Shown piece after piece: positions 11,105 through 24,300 of a stretch of DNA of 64,000 bases. A model generated the notes under the pieces. The model worked only from the letters and a program-made list of their open reading frames with translations. It was not told where the DNA came from and made no database searches. The position numbers and the translations under genes were made by a program. Source of the stretch: Nipponacmea schrenckii (taxonomy: Eukaryota > Mollusca > Gastropoda > Lottiidae); assembly GCA_030562195.1 (NCBI GenBank), contig JAUJPP010000007.1:2108001-2172000 (forward strand), written 5' to 3'. Every line of letters starts with the position of its first letter. Within the stretch, counting starts at the first letter, position 1.

Positions 11105-13680
11105 TAAAAAAAATTAATCGTTGTTTGAAGAGAGCACGAATGACACTTTCTGAAACTTGCCTGCTTTTTGTTTTCTGCACAATGAAAGTATGTTATCAAG
11201 GACTGAGATGTCACAAGAACATTATATTTTCTAATGATATACCGTCAAAATTAAAAAACGGGTTCCTGTCTTTTTTATTATTATATATATTCTGTTATTG
11301 GAAGGCATATATATATCAACAGAAATAATTTGGGAATTCCATTTTGATTCACGATTCCATTGCTGAATAACTTCATATGAGCAAATCAAGCAGGACGATG
11401 GTTAATGATCTAAATGGTCATTGAATTTCCTTAAGCGAAATTACTCTGTGTATGTGAGTTTTTTTTTCACTGCCAAACACATTGTTAAGACAGCCTCATA
11501 TAACTTATATTTGAATATGTATTCGTGGACCAGAGTGTATTTAACCCATTTGCATAATATTTACTCTATTTTCAAGTTTTGTATTTTCACCACATTTTAT
11601 AGACTATGTTATTTCTATATTCATGTATATGTATATTTTATTTGGTTGTGAATTAAAAATGAATATTCAAATTATGCGTATTATAAATCATCTTTGCTTG
11701 ATAATGAAAGTTCGTCTAAAATCATGAAGAACTTCAAGTCTGCTTTCTTTGCCTCATTTCAAATAGCATTTTAGTAGCTACACAAGGGCTTGTATCGATC
11801 AAATTTGTCATTTTGTTTCTGATGGAGATTGTACACCCCAATCGAGCTTGTAAGTCTACAGAACAGCATACTCTTTTAGTAACGGTAGTATATTATTACA
11901 AATATTATGTGGATAATATCATACTGTTGCTAAAGGAACATGACAAGACAAATACTTTCAATAAATATATTATCTATACCTCATACCGATTAGGATTAAA
12001 ATGTTCAAAATTATACAACATACAACATAAGATGATATGATGTCATTTAGAAAGCGGTGTTGCAACAATATTTTCGAACCAGCTATCTCAGAGTCAGGCA
12101 CATAATCGCCAGCAATACATGTCAAACGGACCTTCCACTAAATAGAAGGCAGCAGACCGGTAGTCTTTACTGCGAACATGCATTACCCCTCTGATAATCA
12201 GTAACGACACAGCTCCCATAGCTGATTATATGAGATGATGTCATTTAAGAAAGTTGTGTTGCAACCATATTTTTGTTATTGGGATAACACGTTCTTGGTA
12301 TAGCACAGATTCTAGTGCTGAAAATTGGCTTTTTCGAAACAGCGATCTTTCTTTGAGAGAGAATTTTTTTGTCTAATAAAGTTTCTTTGGTTGCATACAG
12401 AATACTGGTTTATCTTTCTTTTAAGTGTTAAGGGTAGTATCAAACTATATAATAAGACGACGATGCAAATTATCAGTTATAGACGTTTTTACTCATATAA
12501 AAGTGAATCATCTTTCACTAGTTATCTTTTTGAGGCAGATTCTCATATAGAATTGATTTTATATAAGAAAACAAGAACTATATTAGGATGACTATTGATA
12601 AATAATTCACTCTAGCATACACGATAAAAAACAATAAAAAACGGAACTAACATGAAACTCAGGAACTTCATTTACAAGCAATTTATAAAGCAATCTAATT
12701 TTTTTAGATAGCAAACGATTTAAAACAAAATTTACTGATCCAATAGAATCAAATACAGTTTTTCTTCTTTTAACAAGCATATCTTATATTGTATTCTTGA
12801 ACTTTCAATCGCCCTTACTCATAACAATAAAGCCAATAACAGCAATAATTTCTTGCTCCATCCATATATAGATTCTTATAGTTCGCACACCATCGAGGTT
12901 TCTGAATTTAAGTATTATAATATGAATAAATACTAAAGTATGATTATCTAGAAGTTACAATTCAAACTTTAAAGCTCTGGACAATATTTGATTCGGAAAT
13001 AATAGGGCCTACTCATCTTCACAATGGAACAGCTTATAATCCAATAAACTTACAAACTTCTCTGACACTAGAAAAATGGCTTATTGAAATCCATGTTCAT
13101 ATACATCTAGTTCATGTATATACCCAAACGCTGCTTGTATTTAGGAACATGATTGAAATCAAGATATAAGACGATGTTTGAAATAGCCTAAAATTGGTTT
13201 ACCCCCATAGCGGCATCTGCGAAGTTCTTGAAAGATTTTATTGGCGTTACGAGAGCAAATTTCCAAATGGATGTTTTTTTCTAGTTAAGAACTGTATTGA
13301 ATTCTACTATCTGGGGAGAACATTCTTTACCTGATGCAGTTGGTCTATATACAAACTTATTGTAGCAACACTTTTATTTACAGGCACAGGGTTCAGCACT
13401 ATTTCTTAAATATATATATAAATATTATATAATATATAAATATATATATATATAAGTAATAATTGATATATACATACTAATTTTAATAAGTTAGGCTATA
13501 CTTGATATACATTCAAATAGGAAAGACTATACTTTATACAGACCCATTTAAATATGGAAGGCTATACCTGATATACATGCACAGACCCATTTAAATCCGA
13601 CACGCTATACAGCATGATATACAGATCCATTTGAATACGATAGGCTATACTTGATATACAATCCCATTTAAACATGACAC
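11105..13680. other. AT-rich intergenic stretch
   Basis: No gene is supported. Short open frames on the plus strand have extreme AT content and no splice or motif support. A direct repeat of about 40 bp (gatgatgtcattt ... gtgttgcaac) occurs near 12033 and 12230, and a TA-rich simple repeat lies at 13405-13460. Confidence 0.5.
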
Positions 13681-14520
13681 GCTATACTTGACATAGGGAA
13701 CAATTTAATTCCGACTCACTATACTTGACATACGGAACAATTTAATTCCGACTCACTATACTTGACATACAGAACAATTTAATTCCGACTCACTATACTT
13801 GACATACAGAACAATTTCATTCCGACTCACTATACTTGACATACAGAACAATTTCATTCCGACTCACTATACTTGACATACAGAACAATTAATTCCGACT
13901 CACTATACTTGACATACAGAACATTTTCATTCCGACTCACTATACTTGTCATATGGAACAGTTTAATTCCTACTCATTTTACTTGACATACAGAACAATT
14001 TCATTCCGACTCTCTATACTTGACATACAGAACAATTTCATTCCGACTCACTATACTTGTCAAACGGAACAGTTTAATTCCGACTCACTATACTTGACAT
14101 ACAGAACAATTTAATTCCGACTCACTATGCTTGACATACAGAACAATTTCATTCCGACTCTCTATACTTGACATACAGAACAATTTCATTCCTACTCACT
14201 ATACAGAACAATTTCGTTCCGACTCACTATACTTGACATACAGAACATTTTCATTCCGACTCACTATAGGGCCTACTTGACATACAGAACAATTTCATTC
14301 CTACTCACTATACTTGACATACAGAACATTTTCATTCCGACTCACTACACTTGTCATACGGAACAGTTTAATTCCGACTCACTATACTTGACATATAGAA
14401 CAATTTAATTCCGACTCACTATGCTTGACATACAGAACACGTTCATTCCGACTCACTATACTTGACATACAGAACAATTTCATTCCGACTCACTATACTT
14501 GTCAATTGTCATACAGAACA
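13680..14520 (+). repeat. 37-bp minisatellite
   Basis: About 23 copies of a unit like acttgacatacagaacaatt plus tcattccgactcactat, some with short deletions. Variants at the atttaattcc/atttcattcc position alternate, so the array has internal subtypes. It lies between the MATH-like gene and USP8. One copy (14257-14271) reads CGACTCACTATAGGG. Confidence 0.88.
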
Positions 14521-14529
14521 ATTTTTCAA

Positions 14530-15466
14530 TTTCAAAATATTCCAAAAATTGTTCTAGGGTATTATTATACCAAATGATACGAATGTCGTCAAGAAGCCTT
14601 CAATAAAACAAAGGTTTAAACGGTGAGATATTTTCTATCTCCCTCTCCTATTCAGCCAAGATATTCGCATAACTATGGGCAGATCATATCGTTAAAGTAA
14701 TAAAACTATAGATGATTTGTTAGTGAAATCAAAGGAATGGTATGGATACCCATAAAAATATATTCTATAATAATTCAGACTACAGTAATTGCGGTAGAAG
14801 TAACCTCCCTTATCATAATATTAAGTCTGGATATTCGAGATTTCACAACTTAAAAAGTACCGGAAATAGAAAATAAAAACAAAGATGGGAGACTTCCGGT
14901 TAAATTGTCAAAATGCTAATCTGTCAATATTTCGTAATAAACTAATTGTCAGTTAATCAACTGTTATTTGAATTAGGTAGGTAAAAATTATTATTTATTA
15001 TGTATTAAAATGTATGTTTATCTCCACGCAGCCTTACTGATAGGGCAACGCATTAGTCAATGAATTCATCCCCGTAGTTTGCCTACAACAAACCACAATC
15101 ATCGACACGTAACTGTGACATTAAAGTCAAAGTGTAAAAAAAGCAAACCGTCACGCTAGTAAAACTATACATCCTGCTCATTTGATCCATTTAAAGAATT
15201 CAATTAACAAAATTTACCAACCCCATGTTGTCATTATTGGTCAATGCTTTGTAATGTTTTGTTAAGAAGCACAATTGGCATTTATTAAAATTACCATACC
15301 TAGCCTAGGCTCAAAAAGTAAAGGGGAATATGCCCCAGGCTATTAAGCTATAACATTAATACAGCTGAAGGTCTTGACTATAAAATTACCTTTTAACCAA
15401 AATGTTGGTATTTGAATTATCACTAATTATAATATATAGTAAAAATTCATCTTAACTTGTTTTCAG
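14530..15466 (+). promoter_or_regulatory. Probable USP8 upstream region and first intron
   Basis: The first USP8 coding exon is preceded by an acceptor at 15466, so transcription must begin further left. A donor-like AATTAG|GTAGGT near 14978 could end a non-coding first exon, placing the promoter around 14.8-14.9 kb. No TATA box or CpG island is convincing. Confidence 0.25.
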
Positions 15467-15490
15467 GTATAACACTACAAACTTACCAAG

Positions 15491-18338
15491 ATGCCTGGTG
15501 CCAAATCCAGGAGAAAAGACTTATATCTTGGCAAGAGTCTGTCTGATCTTAATAAGTTTGCTGAAGTGAAAGATTTGGGACCAAATGTAAATGTGTAAGT
15601 AGACATTTATATTTCTTTATTTATTTATCTAAGTAGGCCCAACTCTTTCTCTAACTGATCGATTCAGTTTCACATTGGTAGGCCATAAAAAGCTTTAATC
15701 AGAAATGAAGATATCAGAATAAATGCACCAGTGCCTAGCCTATTAAATATCATTAAATTAATTTTCTTCTACAGAATAATAAAATCAGCTGATAAACTCT
15801 TTAAAGAAGCATCAAAACAGGATGATTTAGCTGATGAAGAAAAATCTTATATTTTATTTATGAAATATTTTAATGTAATTTCTCAAGCTAAGAAAAAACC
15901 TGATTACAAAAAGCAAAAGGTTTGTTTATTTTCCTGTTTGTATAAGATTTTTGAAAAGAAAATTTGATGACAATATTTTGTGTTTTATTGCAATAAATCA
16001 CCAAAGAGTGGTTCATATCTACTTAACAGTAGTTGTACTGTAGTGATATAAAGTTTTGAAATATGTAACTGATTTAACTCATTACTGGAATAAAGTAAGT
16101 CATAGTGATTTAAAATGTGATTTAACTACTTGTTTTTATCAGGAATATTACGATAGTTTAATTGGTAATAGAAATCAGTTACATGCTATTGACAGAGCAG
16201 AAAAATTATCTAAAAGTTTACATGATAGGTAAGGAATATTTACATTATTTATGTGAAAAAATACTATATACTAACACAGCACTGAACACAAAACTTATTT
16301 AATGTGTTCAAAAGCTATAACGTTCAGGGAAGTGTTCATCTTTTCTTATTTTGTGTCTTACTTTTTATTTGTTTTCCATACTAAGCATATGGATTTTATT
16401 TGCCATCTGTTTCCATGTTAAATCAGAAAATTCAACCTTCTAAAACTTTTTCCAGAAATCTTGTTGAAAACTTTCCTATATCTCACATGAAAGCCTGGCC
16501 AATACTTGGTTTCTGTACACAAATGCAATATAGCATGATCATGAAAATTTTGGACTCTTCAAAATGAAAGTAAACCACTTCATTTTATCAGCTTGACTGT
16601 CACTGCACACAAAACCATTATTTTTAGAAATAACCTTCGGCCAATTAAATTTCTCATTATCTTAGATATTCTGAAAGAAAATACAATTTCCGATATCAAA
16701 TTCCAAATCTAGACCAGAAATTAGTCAAAAATGGGCATGCAAAAACCCCAAAAAGGGAAGGAGAAAGACGATTTCTAAGGGTAGAATTGACGAAATTTGT
16801 AATGAATCATTAGTATAGAATGTTTTACTGTGTATATAATATAATATATATGCATATTTTCAGATATGATTTAATAGAAGCAGAATCTGTAGCTAAGAAA
16901 CTAGAAGCATTAGATATTAAATCAGAAAATAAACAAAAAGATGAAGAAAAAGATCAGAAAGAACCAGTTGAGGTTGAAAAAGGAGAAAGTGAAAATGGAA
17001 GTGGCTCTCAGGGTACTTATGGATGATTTTATTGTTTCAATGGATTGATTTGTGTTGATAAAGAACATTTCTTGACGTATTATGACATTATGAAGCATAA
17101 CAATGTCCCTTTTTTTATAAATTTGTTTTTTATAAACCAAACTGGTTCATTCTGTATTCATAGAGCTATGGAAGTTATAGATGGACAATATTTTATGAAT
17201 TATTCTTGAAAGAAAATATGAATTTATTTGAATTTTAGAAAAACAAATAGAAGTTGTGAACAGTGTCAAGCCTACTGGTCTATATAACCTAATAAAAGAT
17301 AAAACTAGTCAGATATTGATAATAGATGTTAGAACAACTAGTGAATATAATGAATCACATATAGATAATAGATGTTGTATAAATGTGCCAGTAGATATAG
17401 TTCCTCCTGGGTAATAACATATTTTTAAACCTTTCTTAAATCTTGATTCAGAATGTTTATAATAGCTATTTTATTTTTCAAGAAGTACAGTCAATTTTGT
17501 TCCCTTTCAAGAGCTTACAGGAGAAATTAAATGGTATTTGTTGCCTCGACAGAAATGTTAATTGACAGAAATTTTTGAAACTTTAAGATATTGGAAATTA
17601 TTCTGCATAAGTAGTTATCATTTTTACAAAATTTCTGGAACACACTCTTCAATGATTTTAAGAAATAATTGAACTTCTTGTTAACAATAAGTATAAGGAT
17701 ATTTATTTTTCACATATTTTTATTATACCGTAATATTTATTATACAGGACTACATGTAACAGAATAGAAAAAGAATTATCAGAGGAATATAAGTCACTAT
17801 GGTTACAGAGAGGTAATGTTGATCATATAATATTATTAGATTGGAATTCAACATTATCTACCACTACTGTTGGTACTACTTTAAATACATTAAAAGATGC
17901 TTTATTTAAGGTTAGTCATGATCTATCTTTCAAGAAAAGGCTATCAAATTATATTGATCAATGTATAAATAATAAACATGTATATTCATTTAGAAGGTAT
18001 GGTAACAGTACATGGTAACTTACACTCCTATAAACCTTTGGAATAAGTGCCAATTTTTAGAGACCCTGGCCCTCTTTTCGCATCAATTCTTACAATTAAT
18101 TTGGTATTTCTTAATGAAAAATTCTGTTCTTATAACAAATTTTTATTGAAGATTTTTTCAGCACCTTTCTTATTTATAAATGGACCTTTATTTCAGTATG
18201 ATTCTAAGTTTATATTAAAAAGTGAACCATTAATACTAGAAGGTGGATATAGTCAATGGTTGTTATATTATCCAATGTTTACTACCAATCCACATATTAA
18301 TAGACCACAACCTTCTGTTACAGAACCTCTTGCTTTAT
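15491..18338 (+). CDS. USP8: USP8 N-terminal dimerisation/MIT and rhodanese-like exons
   Basis: Exons 1-4 encode the helical N-terminal domain ([17 protein letters not shown] resembles the MIT-like helix bundle that binds ESCRT-III in the family). Exons 5-7 encode the rhodanese-like domain: [16 protein letters not shown] starts it and [14 protein letters not shown] is the loop where an active rhodanese has its catalytic Cys. Here, as in known USP8 proteins, the loop has Asp-Trp, so the domain should be an enzymatically inactive binding module. It ends with [14 protein letters not shown]. The linker in exon 4 is rich in Lys and Glu. Confidence 0.9.
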
Positions 18339-21300
18339 GTGAGTAATATTATCCATCACAATAAAATTGGAGGAAACTTGAAGTCTGATATTTGGAGCCC
18401 CGACAATTCATTAAAAAAGGCAGAGTAGAATTTTCTTCACGTCCAGATTTTTGCATTTCAATGTGATATAGGTTGTTGTAATAAGTTGATACTGCTGATA
18501 AGGATGTAAATAATTGAACATGAACAAAAAGTCAAACTTTAACTCTAAAAAGTGATACATTTTGCTGAAATCAATCAACTTTCAAGCGCAAATGTTATAC
18601 TCTGTTCTTGATTTTGCTTTCAGTGGATTTTGATTATCCAGGATTTTGAAGATGAGGAAGAAAAGAAAAATAATTCTGTCCAATCACCTTCAGGGACACA
18701 AAATGAATCCGCTTATCAGATTGTACCTAATAAAGGTGGAAATTTTCCACAAATAGACAGAAGTAAAAAGCCTAAACCTGAAGGTGGATCAAGCTCACAA
18801 ACTATAAATAGTGGAGTTTTAGTGTCACAACAATTGAATAACTATGTTCCTTTAGAAACAGTCAGTAACAATATACAGAAGGATATAGTTGTTAATCAAA
18901 ATAATCTCTATCCTAGTGTGTCATCTGCTATCAAACTTAGTGGTATGAAAAACACTAACATTGCACAATCATCTAAATCACAAATACCATCAAACTCTGT
19001 TAAAACATTGCCTTCAGACAATGTGCCTGAAGAGACAAATTCCAAAAATGGTCAAAGCATGAAACAGTTGGAAGATGAAAAGAAAATCGAACATTTGGAA
19101 AAGATTCGAAAGAAACAGGAAAAAGATGTGGCAGATTTAATGAGAATGAAAAGAAATCTTCAAGAAGATTTAAAGAAAGAAATAATTAAACAAGACGAAA
19201 TCAGGCTCAAAGAAAAAGAAGAGGAAGAATTTAGGTAAAATATTAAAGTAAATTTATGGTTACTCTTGTTACAGATCTTCAATGTTAGAGAGTTACTGTT
19301 GCTAATCAAATATAGTTTGTTTTATATTGCAAATATTTAAATAATAGCAGTGCAGAAATTAAACTTAGTAAAAGCTTTGGAAATACATTGTGTTTCTTCT
19401 AAAGCATTATGCCAAACTTATTTCATGGGTGAGTTTGGTAATGGCTTGTTATCATTGACATTCACATTGGTGTCATCTGATTGCAGACAATGACTTTTAC
19501 CAATTTGAGTAACCTGTTCAAGGAAAGAGGTAACTACTTCTGATCATATGAGTATGAATGTTTCCAGGGAACGTGTGTTAGAACAGAAGAAAGAGAAAGA
19601 AAGATTAGAAAATGAAAAGAGACAAGAAGTAGAAAGATTAAGAAGAGAAAGAAAACTTAAGGAGGAAATAGAAGCAAAGGGCCGTTTGGAAAAAGAGGTT
19701 TGTTGATTTTGAATAAGCTTTTTTTGTCAAAGGGTTGAATTATGTAGAAACACAAAATTGGAGGTATATCTTATGTCCTATTTTAATTGTTTGGATAAAT
19801 TCCTTGTAGCTGATGATAGGAAATAAAATGAAAAATTTGTTCAACTAGTTCATGAATACAGTTTCTTTTTGGACATCCTGATAATGATGATTCTAATTAT
19901 TATTGTGATTTCTTTATCTAACTAGTGATTCTGCTGGTGGACAGAGCTGATAAAGGCCATTTAACAATCAATTTCAGTTTTTGATATAGAACATGCCTTT
20001 AATACATGTGCCTGAAACAATTGAGCTTCACAGATGCCCTTAAACATGAGATACGATTCTGCTGAATCAAATTTGCTCAAAATCAAGTTTGATTTTTAAT
20101 TATCTTTCTAATACATGTTATTCTATTTTCTGATTGACCTTTTGTAGGCTCAAGAAAAAAATGAAAGAAAAGAAGAAGTTGAAAGAAAAGAAGAAGTTGA
20201 AAGAAAAGAACAAGAACAACTAGAAAGACAAGAAGAAGAAATTTTACAACAAGAAAGAGAAAAACAGAGATTACATCAGATAAAACAACAACAAAAAGAG
20301 GTTGAGGAAGAAAATAGAAGGCAAGAAGAACAGAGACAAAAAGAAGAAAGGGAACAAATAGCTCAAGAAAGAAAAAGAGCTGAAAATGAAAGATTAAGAG
20401 TTGAAAATGAAAGATTAGCTCAGGAAAAGGTGAAAGCTGAAAAGGAGAGGTTATCCCAAGAAAGGTTAGCTCAAGAGAGATTGAAAGCTGAACAAATAAG
20501 AATAGACAATGAGAAGGCTAGAGCTGATAGGGATAGGTTAGAAGGTGAAAAAGCCAGACGTTTAGCAGAGGAAAAGATAAGAAAAATGAACGGTATAATT
20601 TATTTTTGTAAATCAAGATGTTTTTTCGAAATTTTAAGTTAGTATACAATATCCATATTGAGTTTCTGATTTATATGACTTCTGTTGACAAGAAAGGTGA
20701 ACAAAAAGGTTGCTGCGAATGGCAAGCAACACACTGGGGGTTTTATTATCAGTTGGCAGTTTTTCAGAGAGATTGATTTTAGCTGTTAAAAACACATAAA
20801 TATAATTGTTTGATAAAATTAAGTTTAAGATTACTTTATTAATGACAACTATGATGACTGGAACACTAAAAACAGTATGTTTTATTAAAACTTACCATAG
20901 CAGCAGAATTGTGCATATTCTTACCATTCTTCATCTTATTTTTAACTCGGTTTTATATTTTTAGAAACAGTGACACCTAAGGTATATGCCACACCAGGTT
21001 TACCGGTTGGTTGGGAGAAAAGATTAGATCGTAATACTAATAGATATTATTATATTGATCATAATCGAGGTCAGACTCACTGGGAACCTCCTAACTCTAC
21101 TCCTACTAAAGGTACTTGTTTATTCTACTATTTTAAAATGTATTTAGTAATGAATGACAAGACCTATTTAATTAACATGTCTTATTTTCATGAATGCCCT
21201 ACCAACCCGTTTCATTAGTAAGGTAATACCTCATTGCACTAGATTTCTGACTCCAAATATATAACTTGGCCCCTCTGGATATATTATTTCTGAGTTTCAA

Positions 21301-24300
21301 GATAATAAAATTATACTTTTCATCAAAGATGATATAGTTATTCCAATTATTTAGGCACCTATACAGCTAAATTAAAAGAAGAACCAACAACACCATCATC
21401 ATCATCTGGTTTAAAACGTTCTTTTTCTTCTCCTGATATCATGAAATTAATGGCTGAAGAACAGCAACAACAAAAACAACAACCCTCTGTTAATAGATCT
21501 GTTAAACCCTCTCCAAGGTAATATTTCTGTCTCCATATTTACATCACAAATTATTTTTTCACATCCATACTTTCTTCTGATTTCTTTTAGACATTTCTTT
21601 TCTTTGTTGAAAATGTCAAACGTGAGGTCTATTCTCGACCAGATGTTAAAGTCCAATGACCTTGAATAAGTCATTTTCGCTCATTATTCCAGTCCACCCT
21701 GCTGTAAATGGGTACGGATAATCCAGACCTTGAAACGAAAGACGAGCGATCGCGCTCACTCACCTCAAGCGCGCCTAAAAAACAATCGAGGTGTGCATTT
21801 TACAGACTTCTTCATAACTTTTGAATCATAAATTCCCATTGTCTGGCTTACAATTTTTAAACCAATGAACGAATATCTTACTAACAGGAGTAAGATGTTG
21901 ATAACAAGCGCTAATTTCCCAATTTTCATGTAACCATTCACTCACACACATACAAACAACATTTTTAGAGCAACCTTTCAGCTAGAAATTAATTGAACTC
22001 TCCTTGGTTTTTACAGGCGAGTTTAAGCTCACCTTGGCAACTTGAGGTGTGTTTTTTTAGGAGTGCTTTTTCCAGTTTTTTTCATCTTAGGAGTGTTATT
22101 TTGTGCTCACCATAGTTTTGCTTGTTTCAAACACTGATAATCCGGGAAAGATCAATGCCCAGAGGTTTGGCCGATGAATAGCGTAAGCAACCTAAGTTGT
22201 TAACCTTGTAAAATATTTATTATTAGTTTCCGTGAGTTTTTATACACCCACATGGAAATGTGGACGTATATTGCCGTCGCCCCTGTCCGTCGGTCCGTCG
22301 GTCTGTCGGTCCGTCCACATTTGTTGTATCCACAATAGAGGCTATAGTTTTTATCCGATCTTAATGAAACTTGGTATACATGTATATATTGATGATATCT
22401 CGGTCAAGTTCGAAAATTGAAATTATCGAATGAACGGATTTTGAGTTATTGCCCTTGACTTAGTAAAAACGTGTCAAATTTGGGTTGTATTCACGATAGA
22501 AGCTACAGTTTTTATCCGATCTTAATGAAACTTGGTATACATGTATATATTGATGATATCTCGGTCAAGTTCGAAAATTGAAATTATCGCATGAACGGTT
22601 TTTGAGTTATTGCACTTGACTTAGTAAAAACGCGTCAAATTTGGGTTGTATCCACAATAGAGGCTATAGTTTTTATCCGATCTTAATGAAACTTGGTATA
22701 CATGTATATATTGATGATATCTCGGTCAAGTTCAAAAATGGAAATTATCGCATGCATGTTTTTTGAGTTATTGCACTTGACTTAGTAAAAACGCGTCAAA
22801 TTTGGGTTGTATCCACAATAGAGGCTACAGTTTTTATCTGATCTTAATGAAACTTAGTATACATGTATATATTGATGATATCTCTGTCAAGTTCAAAAAT
22901 GGAAATCATTGCATGAACGGATTTTGAGTTATTGCCTTGACTTAGTAAAAATGCGTCAAATTAGGTTTCGGGGAAGGGAGGGATTGAATCTCCCAAATGT
23001 ACAGGCCTAGGGTGGAACAAATATCTTATTGAGAAATTGGGATCTGGATCTGTTGGATGATTTTCTTCTCTTCTGATCTGAAATTAGAAAAAATAAAATA
23101 ACTCGCCCGATGGGCGAGTAGTATAGTACCTGTTAAGTACAGATTATTTTTAGTTTGCTATGAACAAGGTTGTCATTTAAGTTCTGATTTTTTGAATATG
23201 CCACTATCATTTTCTGTTTATAGACATGAGGAAATTTCTCTTGAAGACTCTTATAATGGGTTTGAACTATCTTACTTGCTTTATTACTGGTTGTATTAAA
23301 TGGAACTACAAAGGGTGCTATGCTTACACTGTGGTGAATATTGAGCCCTGGGTCTTGCTGTATTCAATGTCTCAATCCAATGGGCTTCTCTAGATTGACA
23401 GAATTTGGTAGTTTCATCTTCGGGCAAGTCGATTTCTATGCGCTCAATTGGGGTTAGGATGAGATCGTCAAGTGAATGGTCGTCAAGATTGAAATGGTTA
23501 GAAACAGGCTTGTCTTTTTTTAATTTAATATCTGTTTTTATCCGATCTTAATGAAACTTGGTATACATGTATATATTGATGATATCTCTGTCAAGTTCGA
23601 AAATTGAAATTATCGCATGAACGGTTTTTGAGTTATTGCACTTGACTTAGTAAAAACGTGTCAAATTTGGGTTGTATCCATGATAGAGGCTACAGTTTTT
23701 ATCCGATCTTAATGAAACTTGGTATACATGTATATATTGATGATATCTCGGTCAAGTTCCAAAATGGAAATTATCGAATGAACAGATTTTGAGTTATTGC
23801 CCTTGACTTCGTAAAAACGCGTCAAATTTGGGTTATATCCACGATATAGGCTACAGTTTTTATCAGAAATTCAAATTTGACAATTTTTTGATGAATAGTT
23901 TATGAGTAATTGCCCTTGACTTAGTAAAATTGCGTAAGAATTCATTTTCTGTAGACACTATAGAAGCTACAATTATCTATGGATTTTAATGAAACTTGGT
24001 ATGAGCATTGGAATTGATAAGAGGGCGGTCAAGTTCGATTTGGGACGATTTTGCGATAAACAGTTTTGGAGTTATTGCCCCTGCCTCTATATTTGTTGTA
24101 GACAAAATAGAAGCTACAATTTTCAATGGATTTAAATGAAACTTGGTGTGAGCATTGGAATTGATAAGACACAGTCAAGTTCGAATTTGATGATTTTTCG
24201 ATGAACAGTTTTTTAGTTATTGCCCTTGACTTAGTAAGATTGTGTCAAAATTTTTTTGTGGTTCAATAGAAGCTACAATTTTCAATGGATTTTGATGAAA

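Noticed and set aside
10762..12591. Several plus-strand frames of 60-103 codons
   Set aside because: Residues are those of random AT-rich DNA (Phe, Ile, Tyr, Lys), with no motif, splice partner or neighbour logic.
13680..14520. Tandem repeats considered as a CRISPR array or as phage promoters
   Set aside because: Units are contiguous with no unique spacers and the genome is animal; the T7-like core is best explained as coincidence.
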